From an uncultured Selenomonadaceae bacterium (GTDB lineage Bacteria > Bacillota > Negativicutes > Selenomonadales > Selenomonadaceae), in the NCBI GenBank assembly GCA_905236665.1, contig CAJONF010000133.1, forward strand, positions 1-6,858: DNA of 6,858 nt, written 5' to 3'. Of this stretch, positions 1-5,651 are shown in pieces (the first letter of the stretch is position 1; every line of letters starts with the position of its first letter). The notes under the pieces were generated by a model. That model was not told where the DNA came from. It saw nothing but the letters and a program-made list of their open reading frames with translations, and made no database searches. Made by a program: the position numbers and the translations under genes.

Positions 1-545
1 TCGTCATAAAGATCGTTCTCCGTGTTCATACCGTCGCAACCGATTATAACGCGCCAATGCCCGCCGAATTCTACGTTCTCAACCAGAATTGGCTTGCCCT
101 GTGAAAGATTTTTCATGACGAACTTTTGAAAGGCGTCTTCGTCAAGCGGTGGCGTCTCCAAACTGCTTTGCACATTCCAGCCGATATCTTTAAAAAATTT
201 TACCATATTGCCTAGACTCGTGCCGATTTCCGGTTTAGTCTTCATTAATTTAATTAGCGTTGCTTCATCAAAATCACTGTTGCCAAAAAAATTTAGGACA
301 GTGAGCGCGGCGGCATTTCCACAGCTATATTCGGTCGTCTGCTGATAAGTTGGGTAGTGCGGCAAAATAATTCTGTCACCGGTCGAAGTCATGTTGTAAA
401 AATCTGGTTGCGTGTAATAAATCGAATCGGCGTGATTAATTTCGGCGGGCGCAGTAGCAGGGCTATTATCCTCTTGATTTTCCGCGCAGACAGCTCCGAT
501 AAAAAAAATCGTCAGCAAAACCGCGGTGATTAAAAATTTTTTCAT
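1..545 (-). CDS. Secreted C39/papain-like cysteine peptidase, partial (C-terminus beyond window)
   Basis: The reading frame starts at ATG 545-543 behind an AGGAGG site and stays open for 181 codons to the window edge, so the stop is not seen. The protein begins with a Sec signal peptide: KK at residues 2-3, a hydrophobic core at about 4-19, and a probable signal peptidase I cut after the VCA at 19-21. It has no proper lipobox. After a Pro/Ala-rich linker comes a domain resembling the C39-like (peptidase_C39_2) families. The motif QQTTEYSCGNAAAL carries the likely oxyanion Gln (68 or 69) and nucleophile Cys75. GTSLGNMVKFFKDIGW (108-123) is a typical family segment, and GGHWRVIIGCD carries the likely catalytic His163. 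The third catalytic residue, usually an Asp in a following DP motif, would lie just outside the window. It is probably exported and cleaves peptides or trims an envelope substrate. The substrate is unknown, and no ABC transporter or bacteriocin gene is visible beside it. Confidence 0.8.
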   Translation of the reverse strand, partial: MKKFLITAVLLTIFFIGAVCAENQEDNSPATAPAEINHADSIYYTQPDFYNMTSTGDRIILPHYPTYQQTTEYSCGNAAALTVLNFFGNSDFDEATLIKLMKTKPEIGTSLGNMVKFFKDIGWNVQSSLETPPLDEDAFQKFVMKNLSQGKPILVENVEFGGHWRVIIGCDGMNTENDLYD

Positions 546-552
546 GATGACA

Positions 553-558
553 CCTCCT
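553..558 (-). promoter_or_regulatory. Ribosome binding site of the C39-like peptidase
   Basis: On the minus strand this reads AGGAGG, seven bases before the ATG at 545-543. It is a full Shine-Dalgarno match and fixes the start at the residue that opens the signal peptide. Confidence 0.85.
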
Positions 559-568
559 TTTCATGGCA

Positions 569-597
569 ATAAAACATAAAGCGGGCGAATGCGTCAA
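569..597 (-). promoter_or_regulatory. Putative sigma-70-type promoter for the C39-like peptidase
   Basis: On the minus strand a TTGACG -35 box (597-592) is followed, after a 17-base spacer, by a TTTTAT -10 box (574-569). The -35 is a 5/6 match and the -10 a 4/6 match. Transcription would start near 562, just upstream of the ribosome binding site, giving a very short leader. No operator repeat is evident. Confidence 0.45.
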
Positions 598-604
598 GAA
601 TTGC

Positions 605-633
605 TTGCGTAAAAAAAAACTTTAAGATACAAT
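605..633 (+). promoter_or_regulatory. Putative sigma-70-type promoter for the 338-aa anchored protein
   Basis: TTGCGT at 605-610 (weak -35) and TACAAT at 628-633 (5/6 match to TATAAT) are separated by 17 bases that include an A-tract. The start would be near 640, six bases before the AAAAGGAG ribosome binding site. It lies back-to-back with the divergent peptidase promoter, with only seven bases between the two -35 boxes, so one regulator could affect both. This is pattern matching only. Confidence 0.45.
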
Positions 634-645
634 TTGAGCAAAAAG

Positions 646-653
646 AAAAGGAG
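646..653 (+). promoter_or_regulatory. Ribosome binding site of the 338-aa anchored protein
   Basis: AAAAGGAG ends nine bases before the ATG at 663. It is a strong Shine-Dalgarno match that supports this start codon. Confidence 0.8.
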
Positions 654-662
654 CTCGATTTT

Positions 663-1679
663 ATGAATAAGCGGATTAAAACGGCGGCTGGCGCAGGACT
701 TGCCGCGCTGGCTATAGCTGTGGCGGGCGGCGGCTATTATTATTTTCATGTGCACACCAACACGCCAAACCACGCTATAGAAAAAATCGAACAGTCACTT
801 CACAAACACGACACGGAAAAATTTCATCGCTTTGTTGACGTGGATAGCTTAATGGATTCGGGTTACAATGGTTTTGTCGCCGGAATAACTTCCGATAACA
901 GCACCTTGACACCCGACGCCAGAGAGGCTGTAAAAAATTTTGTGCAAATGCTTCGTGCACCCATGATTTTAACGATGAAGTCCGCGCTTGATTCTTATAT
1001 TACCACAGGCGATCCGAATGCTAAAGAAAATGTCGGCGTGCTTGAACTCATGGAGCGAACAGGTTTAAATGATGTGGAACTGCGCGATGTAAAAAATATT
1101 GAGATTAATGACGCAGATAGAAACGAAGCTTTTGCAGATTTGATAGTTTTTCAGCCGGAATTGGGTCATGAATTCCCGATTCAGCTGGTCTTTGCTCGCG
1201 ATAAAGATAAACAGTGGCAACTCGTCCGCATAAAAAATTTCCAAGACTATGTAGAACAGATAAACCAAGCGCGGCGTGCTCAGCTTGATGAATATTTAAA
1301 ACAAGCAGGCGAAATAAACACTCGGCATGAAGCTACTATACGCCAGGCGGAACAAAAATACGGCTCAATTCTTTCGCTGGGAAATTTGGCAAATGACAAG
1401 ACGCGTGCTGAATTAAAAACTCTGGTAGAAGATGTCCTCAAAAAAGATTGGGAAGACCGTAAGCGCGAACTTTTCTCTTTGCACGTGCCAAAGGAAGCTA
1501 ATGATTTGCACAATCTTTATATGCAGATTTGCGATGTGGCGATTGCCGCCTCGCAAGATTATTCTAAATGGTTAGACGACAAAAATTCCAAAACCATTAA
1601 ATCTGCAGAAGAAAAAATTCATCAAGTCCAAACGCTCATGAACGACGCCGCTACCATGGCAAAACGCATGACAAGCTGA
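663..1679 (+). CDS. Membrane-anchored protein of unknown function (338 aa)
   Basis: I do not recognise a characterised family. The protein starts with basic residues (NKRIK) and one hydrophobic segment at about 8-28, rich in Ala and Gly and ending in YYYF. It lacks a clear AXA cleavage site or lipobox, so an uncleaved N-terminal anchor with the rest outside the membrane is likely. Residues about 37-200 look like a compact alpha/beta domain. The stretch AIEKIEQSLHKHDTEKFHRF followed by VDVDSLMDS recalls the opening of DUF2939-type or DUF4878/NTF2-like export-associated domains, where a helix precedes a VD motif; this is a weak resemblance only. Residues about 200-250 and 300-335 are charged, Gln/Glu/Lys-rich helices that could form coiled coils. 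The gene has its own promoter and ribosome binding site, lies divergent to the secreted peptidase, and ends 39 bases before valS with no terminator between. A surface or periplasmic role is inference. Confidence 0.75.
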   Translation: MNKRIKTAAGAGLAALAIAVAGGGYYYFHVHTNTPNHAIEKIEQSLHKHDTEKFHRFVDVDSLMDSGYNGFVAGITSDNSTLTPDAREAVKNFVQMLRAPMILTMKSALDSYITTGDPNAKENVGVLELMERTGLNDVELRDVKNIEINDADRNEAFADLIVFQPELGHEFPIQLVFARDKDKQWQLVRIKNFQDYVEQINQARRAQLDEYLKQAGEINTRHEATIRQAEQKYGSILSLGNLANDKTRAELKTLVEDVLKKDWEDRKRELFSLHVPKEANDLHNLYMQICDVAIAASQDYSKWLDDKNSKTIKSAEEKIHQVQTLMNDAATMAKRMTS

Positions 1680-1700
1680 AATGCAATGCGTATATTGATT

Positions 1701-1707
1701 GGGAGGT
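1701..1707 (+). promoter_or_regulatory. Ribosome binding site that decides the TTG start of valS
   Basis: GGGAGGT ends 11 bases before TTG 1719-1721. No in-frame ATG exists until the HMGH signature motif itself, so a TTG start served by this site is the only reasonable choice. The spacing is slightly long. Confidence 0.75.
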
Positions 1708-1718
1708 CGAATTAAATT

Positions 1719-4367
1719 TTGAATAACATATCGAAAACTTACGAGCCGCAAAAATTTGAGCGGGATATATACGCGGCATGGGAACGCGATAAAAATTTTC
1801 ACACCACAGCAGACGCGCAGGGCGATCCGTATTGCATAGTTATTCCGCCGCCAAATGTTACCGGTCAACTGCACATGGGACACGCTCTTGACGAAACTTT
1901 GCAGGATATTTTAATTCGCTGGCACCGCATGAAGGGCGATAATACGCTGTGGATGCCCGGCACCGATCATGCGGGTATTGCTACGCAAGCTAAAGTAGAA
2001 GAGCAACTTCGCGGCGAGGGTACTAATCGCTATGAACTCGGCAGAAAAAAATTCTTGGAGCGCGTGTGGCAATGGAAAGAGAACTTCGGCAATAGAATAG
2101 GTTACCAACTGCGCACGCTCGGTTCCAGTTGCGATTGGGAGCGCGAACGTTTCACAATGGACGCGGGCTGTAGCGCGGCTGTTCGTAAGGTTTTCGTCAC
2201 GCTGTATAACGAAGGCTTAATCTATCGTGGCACGCGCATAACTAATTGGTGTCCGAAATGCAACACCGCCTTAAGCGATATCGAAGTTGAACACGAACCG
2301 GAGCAAGGTCATCTTTGGCATTTGCGCTATCCTTTTAAAGACGGCACTGGTTATATCGAAGTGGCAACCACGCGCCCTGAAACTATGCTTGGTGATACTG
2401 GCGTAGCTGTGCACCCAGACGACGAACGCTATAAAAATCTTGTCGGCAAAACTTTAATCCTGCCGCTGGTCAATCGTGAAATACCGCTGTTCGCTGATTC
2501 TTACGTCGACAGGGAATTTGGCACGGGTGCGGTTAAAGTCACACCTGCTCACGATCCAAACGATTTTGAAATGGGATTGCGTCACAACCTTGAACAAGTC
2601 AAAGTTATAAACAATAACGGCACCATGGCTGACGGTTTAGGTAAATACAGCGGACTTGATCGCTACGAATGCCGCAAACAGATTGTCGAGGATTTGCAAG
2701 CGGCGGGCGTTTTAGTTAGCGTCGAGAATCATGAACACGCCGTCGGACATTGCCAACGCTGTCACACAACCGTTGAGCCGCTTATCAGCAAGCAATGGTT
2801 TGTTAAAATGGAAAGCCTAGCTAAACCTGCGATTGAGGCTGTTAAATCCGGCGAACTTCAATTTGTCCCTGAACGTTTCACGAAAATTTATATTAACTGG
2901 CTGGAAAATATCCGCGATTGGTGCATAAGTCGCCAGCTGTGGTGGGGACATCAAATCCCAGCGTGGTATTGTGACGACTGCGGCGAGATGACAGTTTCTG
3001 AAACAGATATTGACGAATGCCCGCATTGCCACGGAAAAAATTTGCGCCGCGATGAAGACGTTTTAGACACGTGGTTTAGTTCAGCACTATGGCCTTTCAG
3101 CACGCTCGGTTATCCGGACGATACGCCCGAACTCAAAAAATTTTACCCGACCAGCGTTCTTGTCACGGGCTACGATATTATTTTCTTCTGGGTTGCACGT
3201 ATGGTGATGATGGGCTTGAAATTCCGCGGCGAAGTTCCCTTCAAAAAAGTTTTTATTCATGGACTTGTTCGCGATGAATTCGGACGCAAGATGAGTAAAT
3301 CTCTCGGCAACGGCGTCGATCCTGTTGAAGTTATCGAAAAATACGGCGCGGATTCTCTGCGATTCATGCTTGTCACCGGTAATACCCCCGGCAACGATTT
3401 GCGTTTCTATTGGTCAAAGGTTGAATCGGCGCGGAATTTTGCAAACAAAATTTGGAACGCCTCAAGATTTTTGCTGATGAACATGGAAAATTTCGACACG
3501 ACCTTTAAACCGACGCATGATGATTTAGAATTCGCTGATAAATGGATTATAAATCGGCTGGCTTATCGAATCACTGTTGTTAATGACAACCTGGAAAAAT
3601 TTGAGCTGGGTGAGGCGGCGCGTCAACTTTATGAGTTTATCTGGTTTGAATTCTGCGATTACTATATTGAGCTGACAAAGGCGCGGCTGTATGGTGACGA
3701 CACGCGAGCTAAGGCGACGGCTTTATTTATTTTAAACACGGTGCTTGAAACTTCCTTGCGATTGTTGCATCCGTTCATGCCGTTTTTAACTGAAATTATC
3801 CGTCAACAGCTACCTAGCGTCACCGGCTCAATCATGCTTGCAAAATTCCCGACCGTTGACGAACTTGGCACTTTGCTTGACGATGACCCGCGCATTGACA
3901 CGAACGCGAAATTAATTCTAGACGTGGTTAAAATTATTCGCAATTTAAAATCAGAAGTCGGAATAGATTCACGCAAGAAGACGCAGATAATTTTGCGCGT
4001 GGCAGATTCAAAAGATAGGAAATTTTTGCAAGAAAATATAAATTACGTAGCGGCACTGGCATTCGCGGAGCCGATAGAATTTGCTGATGAAAAACCTGCT
4101 CACGCTTTGAGCGGCATTGTCGACGGTGCAGAAATTTTCTTGCCACTGACCGGCTTAATCGATATTGAAAAAGAAATCGCCCGCTTAACTAAAGAACTGG
4201 AAAAAATTCGTAAGGGCGCGGCGTCTACGGCTGGCAAGCTGAATAACGAACGCTTTTTGAGCAAAGCTCCCGCCGAAGTTGTTCAAGCTGAACGCGATAA
4301 ATTAGCCGCAACCAATGAAAAAATTTCCGCATTGGAACAGAGGATTAAACAGCTTGAAAACTTATGA
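1719..4367 (+). CDS. valS: Valyl-tRNA synthetase
   Basis: This cytoplasmic class I aminoacyl-tRNA synthetase charges tRNA-Val with valine using ATP. All landmarks are present in 882 residues, the usual bacterial length. They include PPPNVTGQLHMGH with the HIGH-type motif at 52-55, and the Cys pairs 178/181 and 345/348, which fit the zinc site of the editing domain. The editing motifs are TTRPETMLGD at 217-226 and HDPND at 278-282, used to hydrolyse mischarged Thr-tRNA. A second zinc knuckle follows at Cys 418/421/434/437, then DVLDTWFSS, KMSKS at 524-528, the anticodon-binding helical domain, and a C-terminal coiled-coil arm (about 813-882) that contacts tRNA. The start is TTG; the following residues (KTYEPQKFERDIYAAWE) match the family N-terminus. 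Its last 14 bases overlap folC, a gene order common in Firmicutes. No T-box leader precedes it, although many Firmicute valS genes have one. Confidence 0.98.
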   Translation: MNNISKTYEPQKFERDIYAAWERDKNFHTTADAQGDPYCIVIPPPNVTGQLHMGHALDETLQDILIRWHRMKGDNTLWMPGTDHAGIATQAKVEEQLRGEGTNRYELGRKKFLERVWQWKENFGNRIGYQLRTLGSSCDWERERFTMDAGCSAAVRKVFVTLYNEGLIYRGTRITNWCPKCNTALSDIEVEHEPEQGHLWHLRYPFKDGTGYIEVATTRPETMLGDTGVAVHPDDERYKNLVGKTLILPLVNREIPLFADSYVDREFGTGAVKVTPAHDPNDFEMGLRHNLEQVKVINNNGTMADGLGKYSGLDRYECRKQIVEDLQAAGVLVSVENHEHAVGHCQRCHTTVEPLISKQWFVKMESLAKPAIEAVKSGELQFVPERFTKIYINWLENIRDWCISRQLWWGHQIPAWYCDDCGEMTVSETDIDECPHCHGKNLRRDEDVLDTWFSSALWPFSTLGYPDDTPELKKFYPTSVLVTGYDIIFFWVARMVMMGLKFRGEVPFKKVFIHGLVRDEFGRKMSKSLGNGVDPVEVIEKYGADSLRFMLVTGNTPGNDLRFYWSKVESARNFANKIWNASRFLLMNMENFDTTFKPTHDDLEFADKWIINRLAYRITVVNDNLEKFELGEAARQLYEFIWFEFCDYYIELTKARLYGDDTRAKATALFILNTVLETSLRLLHPFMPFLTEIIRQQLPSVTGSIMLAKFPTVDELGTLLDDDPRIDTNAKLILDVVKIIRNLKSEVGIDSRKKTQIILRVADSKDRKFLQENINYVAALAFAEPIEFADEKPAHALSGIVDGAEIFLPLTGLIDIEKEIARLTKELEKIRKGAASTAGKLNNERFLSKAPAEVVQAERDKLAATNEKISALEQRIKQLENL
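4339..4344 (+). promoter_or_regulatory. Ribosome binding site of folC, inside the valS coding region
   Basis: AGAGGA ends nine bases before TTG 4354-4356 and supports that codon as the folC start. The alternative in-frame ATG at 4315 has no purine-rich Shine-Dalgarno sequence in front of it. Confidence 0.55.
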
Positions 4368-5532
4368 CGACGCTTTAAAATATCTGGACTGGCTGTGCAC
4401 TTTTGGTATAAAGGAAGGTCTGGAACGAATCACGGCTCTTGCTACCGCGCTCGATAATCCGCAGAATTTTTATAAAACTATTCACGTGACCGGCACCAAT
4501 GGCAAAGGCTCTGTTTGCGCCATGCTCGCCGAAATGTTAAAGGCTCAAGGTCTGCGCGTGGGATTGTTCACTTCGCCGCATTTAGAAAGTTATTGCGAAC
4601 GAATCAAAATTAACGGTGAAAACATTTCCGAAACTGATTTTGCCGAAATGATTTTCCGCGTTAAAAATTGCAATGTGTCCTGCACGCATTTTGAGGCTTT
4701 GACCGCCGCCGCCTTCCTGTATTTTAAAATTCGCGCTGTCGATGTTGCCGTTGTCGAAGTCGGTTTGGGCGGCACGTTTGATTCCACGAATATTATCACG
4801 CCGGAATTGTCGATCATAACGAACGTTGCCCTTGACCACGAAAATATTTTGGGCGATTTGGAAAATATTGCTCGCAACAAGGCGGGAATTATCAAGCCGA
4901 ATGTTCCGACTGTCACCGGCGCGAATGGCACACCCCTTGATATCATAAAAAAAATTGCCCGCCAAAAAAATTCCGCGCTGTATGAAGTAGGGACTAGGAA
5001 CTGGGAACTAGGAACTAGTATCTTGTCCCTTAAAGGCGAGTATCAAAAATTCAATGCGGCGATTGCCATTAAAGCGGCGCAAATTCTCGGACTTGATTCC
5101 GCGGCGATTAAAACCGGTTTGGCCCAAGTTAAGTGGGCGGGACGTTTTGAAATTATAAAAAATGCGGACGGTCTCTTTGTCATTGACGGAGCACACAATC
5201 CACACGGCGCGGCGGCTCTTCGTCAGGCTTTGGATAAAAATTTTCCACACGGACAAAGGACGTGGCTTTTCGGAGCACTGCGCGATAAAAATTTCCCCGA
5301 CATGATAAAAATTCTTTTCCGCGCTGATGATTTTGTTATCGTCACGCCGCCCAATTCCGAACGCGCCGCCCCAACCTATTTAATCTGCAATGAACTGCGC
5401 AAAAAGAAAATTTCCTGCGCGGCTGTGGAAGATAATTTCGCGGCTGTCGAACGGCTGAAAAATTCTTCCGGCGACGTAAAAATTATTGCTGGCTCGCTGT
5501 ATTTAATCGGTGCAATCAGAAAACTTTTTTAA
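4354..5532 (+). CDS. folC: Bifunctional folylpolyglutamate synthase / dihydrofolate synthase
   Basis: This Mur-ligase-family enzyme adds glutamate to dihydropteroate and folates using ATP, in the cytoplasm. Read from TTG 4354 it has 392 residues, rather short for the family (about 420-430). Motifs in order: KTYDDALKYLDWL at the N-terminus, P-loop GTNGKGS at 47-53, TSPHLESYCERI, VVEVGLGGTFDSTN, ITNVALDHENILG (Asp161, His162), and KAGIIKP with Lys176, in the region of the carbamylated lysine of relatives. DGAHNPHG (278-285) lies in the C-terminal glutamate-ligase domain. An in-frame ATG at 4315 would add 13 residues unlike the family, overlap valS by 53 bases and lack a Shine-Dalgarno, so I prefer TTG with a 14-base overlap. 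The junction between the two domains is oddly short and contains GTRNWELGT, encoded by a heptamer tandem repeat. Coupled translation with valS is likely. Confidence 0.95.
   Translation: MKTYDDALKYLDWLCTFGIKEGLERITALATALDNPQNFYKTIHVTGTNGKGSVCAMLAEMLKAQGLRVGLFTSPHLESYCERIKINGENISETDFAEMIFRVKNCNVSCTHFEALTAAAFLYFKIRAVDVAVVEVGLGGTFDSTNIITPELSIITNVALDHENILGDLENIARNKAGIIKPNVPTVTGANGTPLDIIKKIARQKNSALYEVGTRNWELGTSILSLKGEYQKFNAAIAIKAAQILGLDSAAIKTGLAQVKWAGRFEIIKNADGLFVIDGAHNPHGAAALRQALDKNFPHGQRTWLFGALRDKNFPDMIKILFRADDFVIVTPPNSERAAPTYLICNELRKKKISCAAVEDNFAAVERLKNSSGDVKIIAGSLYLIGAIRKLF
4990..5017 (+). repeat. Four tandem copies of a 7-bp unit (GGAACTA) inside folC
   Basis: The copies read GGGACTA, GGAACTG, GGAACTA, GGAACTA without gaps. 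They encode residues 213-222 of FolC (core TRNWELGT) in the linker between the ATPase and glutamate-ligase domains. The unit is not a multiple of three bases, yet the frame stays open with the present four copies. The base pattern is unlike the flanking coding sequence, which suggests slippage or insertion of a dispersed simple repeat. Confidence 0.85.
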
Positions 5533-5570
5533 AAAAAACCCCCGCGCAATTTCACGGGGATTTTTTTTTT
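5531..5570 (+). terminator. Rho-independent terminator after folC (probably bidirectional)
   Basis: The core stem pairs CCCCG (5540-5544) with CGGGG (5555-5559) around a 10-base loop. It extends through A-tract/T-tract pairing of 5531-5538 with 5561-5568 after one C/A mismatch, and ends in a run of ten T. The run of eight A before the stem gives a poly-U tail on the other strand too, so it could also stop antisense transcription. It overlaps the folC stop codon and closes the valS-folC unit. Confidence 0.9.
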
Positions 5571-5578
5571 CAAAAAAC

Positions 5579-5607
5579 TTGACGGATTTAAAATTATCGG
5601 CGAAAAT
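5579..5607 (+). promoter_or_regulatory. Putative promoter of the flagellin-like gene
   Basis: TTGACG (5579-5584, 5/6 match) and GAAAAT (5602-5607, 4/6 match) are 17 bases apart, directly after the terminator. This fits a sigma-70-type promoter better than the sigma-28 (TAAA...GCCGATAA) type usual for flagellin genes. The start would be near 5614, giving a leader of about 38 bases. Confidence 0.4.
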
Positions 5608-5630
5608 TTGCAAAAGGATTTTTTTCTAGG

Positions 5631-5638
5631 GAAAGGGA
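5631..5638 (+). promoter_or_regulatory. Probable ribosome binding site of the flagellin-like gene
   Basis: GAAAGGGA is the best purine-rich stretch upstream. It is well spaced (about five bases) for an in-frame GTG at 5643 but rather far (about 14 bases) from ATG 5652. The spacing therefore favours GTG, while the MAM-type N-terminus common in flagellins favours ATG. Confidence 0.45.
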
Positions 5639-5651
5639 CACGGTGATTTTT

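Noticed and set aside
483..545. Possible lipoprotein signal in the C39-like peptidase (GAVC near residue 20).
   Set aside because: The residue before Cys is Val rather than Gly, Ala or Ser, so a normal lipobox is absent; an ordinary signal peptidase I site after Ala21 fits better.
1668..1696. ATGACA-17-TATATT, a good sigma-70 match just before valS.
   Set aside because: A transcript from it would start near 1703, inside the GGGAGGT ribosome binding site, and so would lose part of the site. Possible but not supported as the valS promoter.
1572..1883. Antisense open frame of 103 codons spanning the valS start.
   Set aside because: It overlaps two supported plus-strand genes and their junction, and the Cys/Phe/Ile-rich product resembles no family.
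4364..4367. ATGA overlap at the valS stop that looks like a classic coupled start codon for folC.
   Set aside because: The ATG at 4364 is not in the folC frame, so it cannot start that protein.
4582..4965. Two long antisense open frames (127 and 118 codons) inside folC.
   Set aside because: They lie wholly opposite well-conserved folC motifs, lack ribosome binding sites and show no domain; they are by-products of folC codon use.
5594..5601. TTATCGGC, which on the minus strand is GCCGATAA, an exact sigma-28 -10 element next to a flagellin gene.
   Set aside because: It points away from the flagellin gene into folC antisense, and no TAAA -35 box lies 14-16 bases upstream on that strand. Likely chance.
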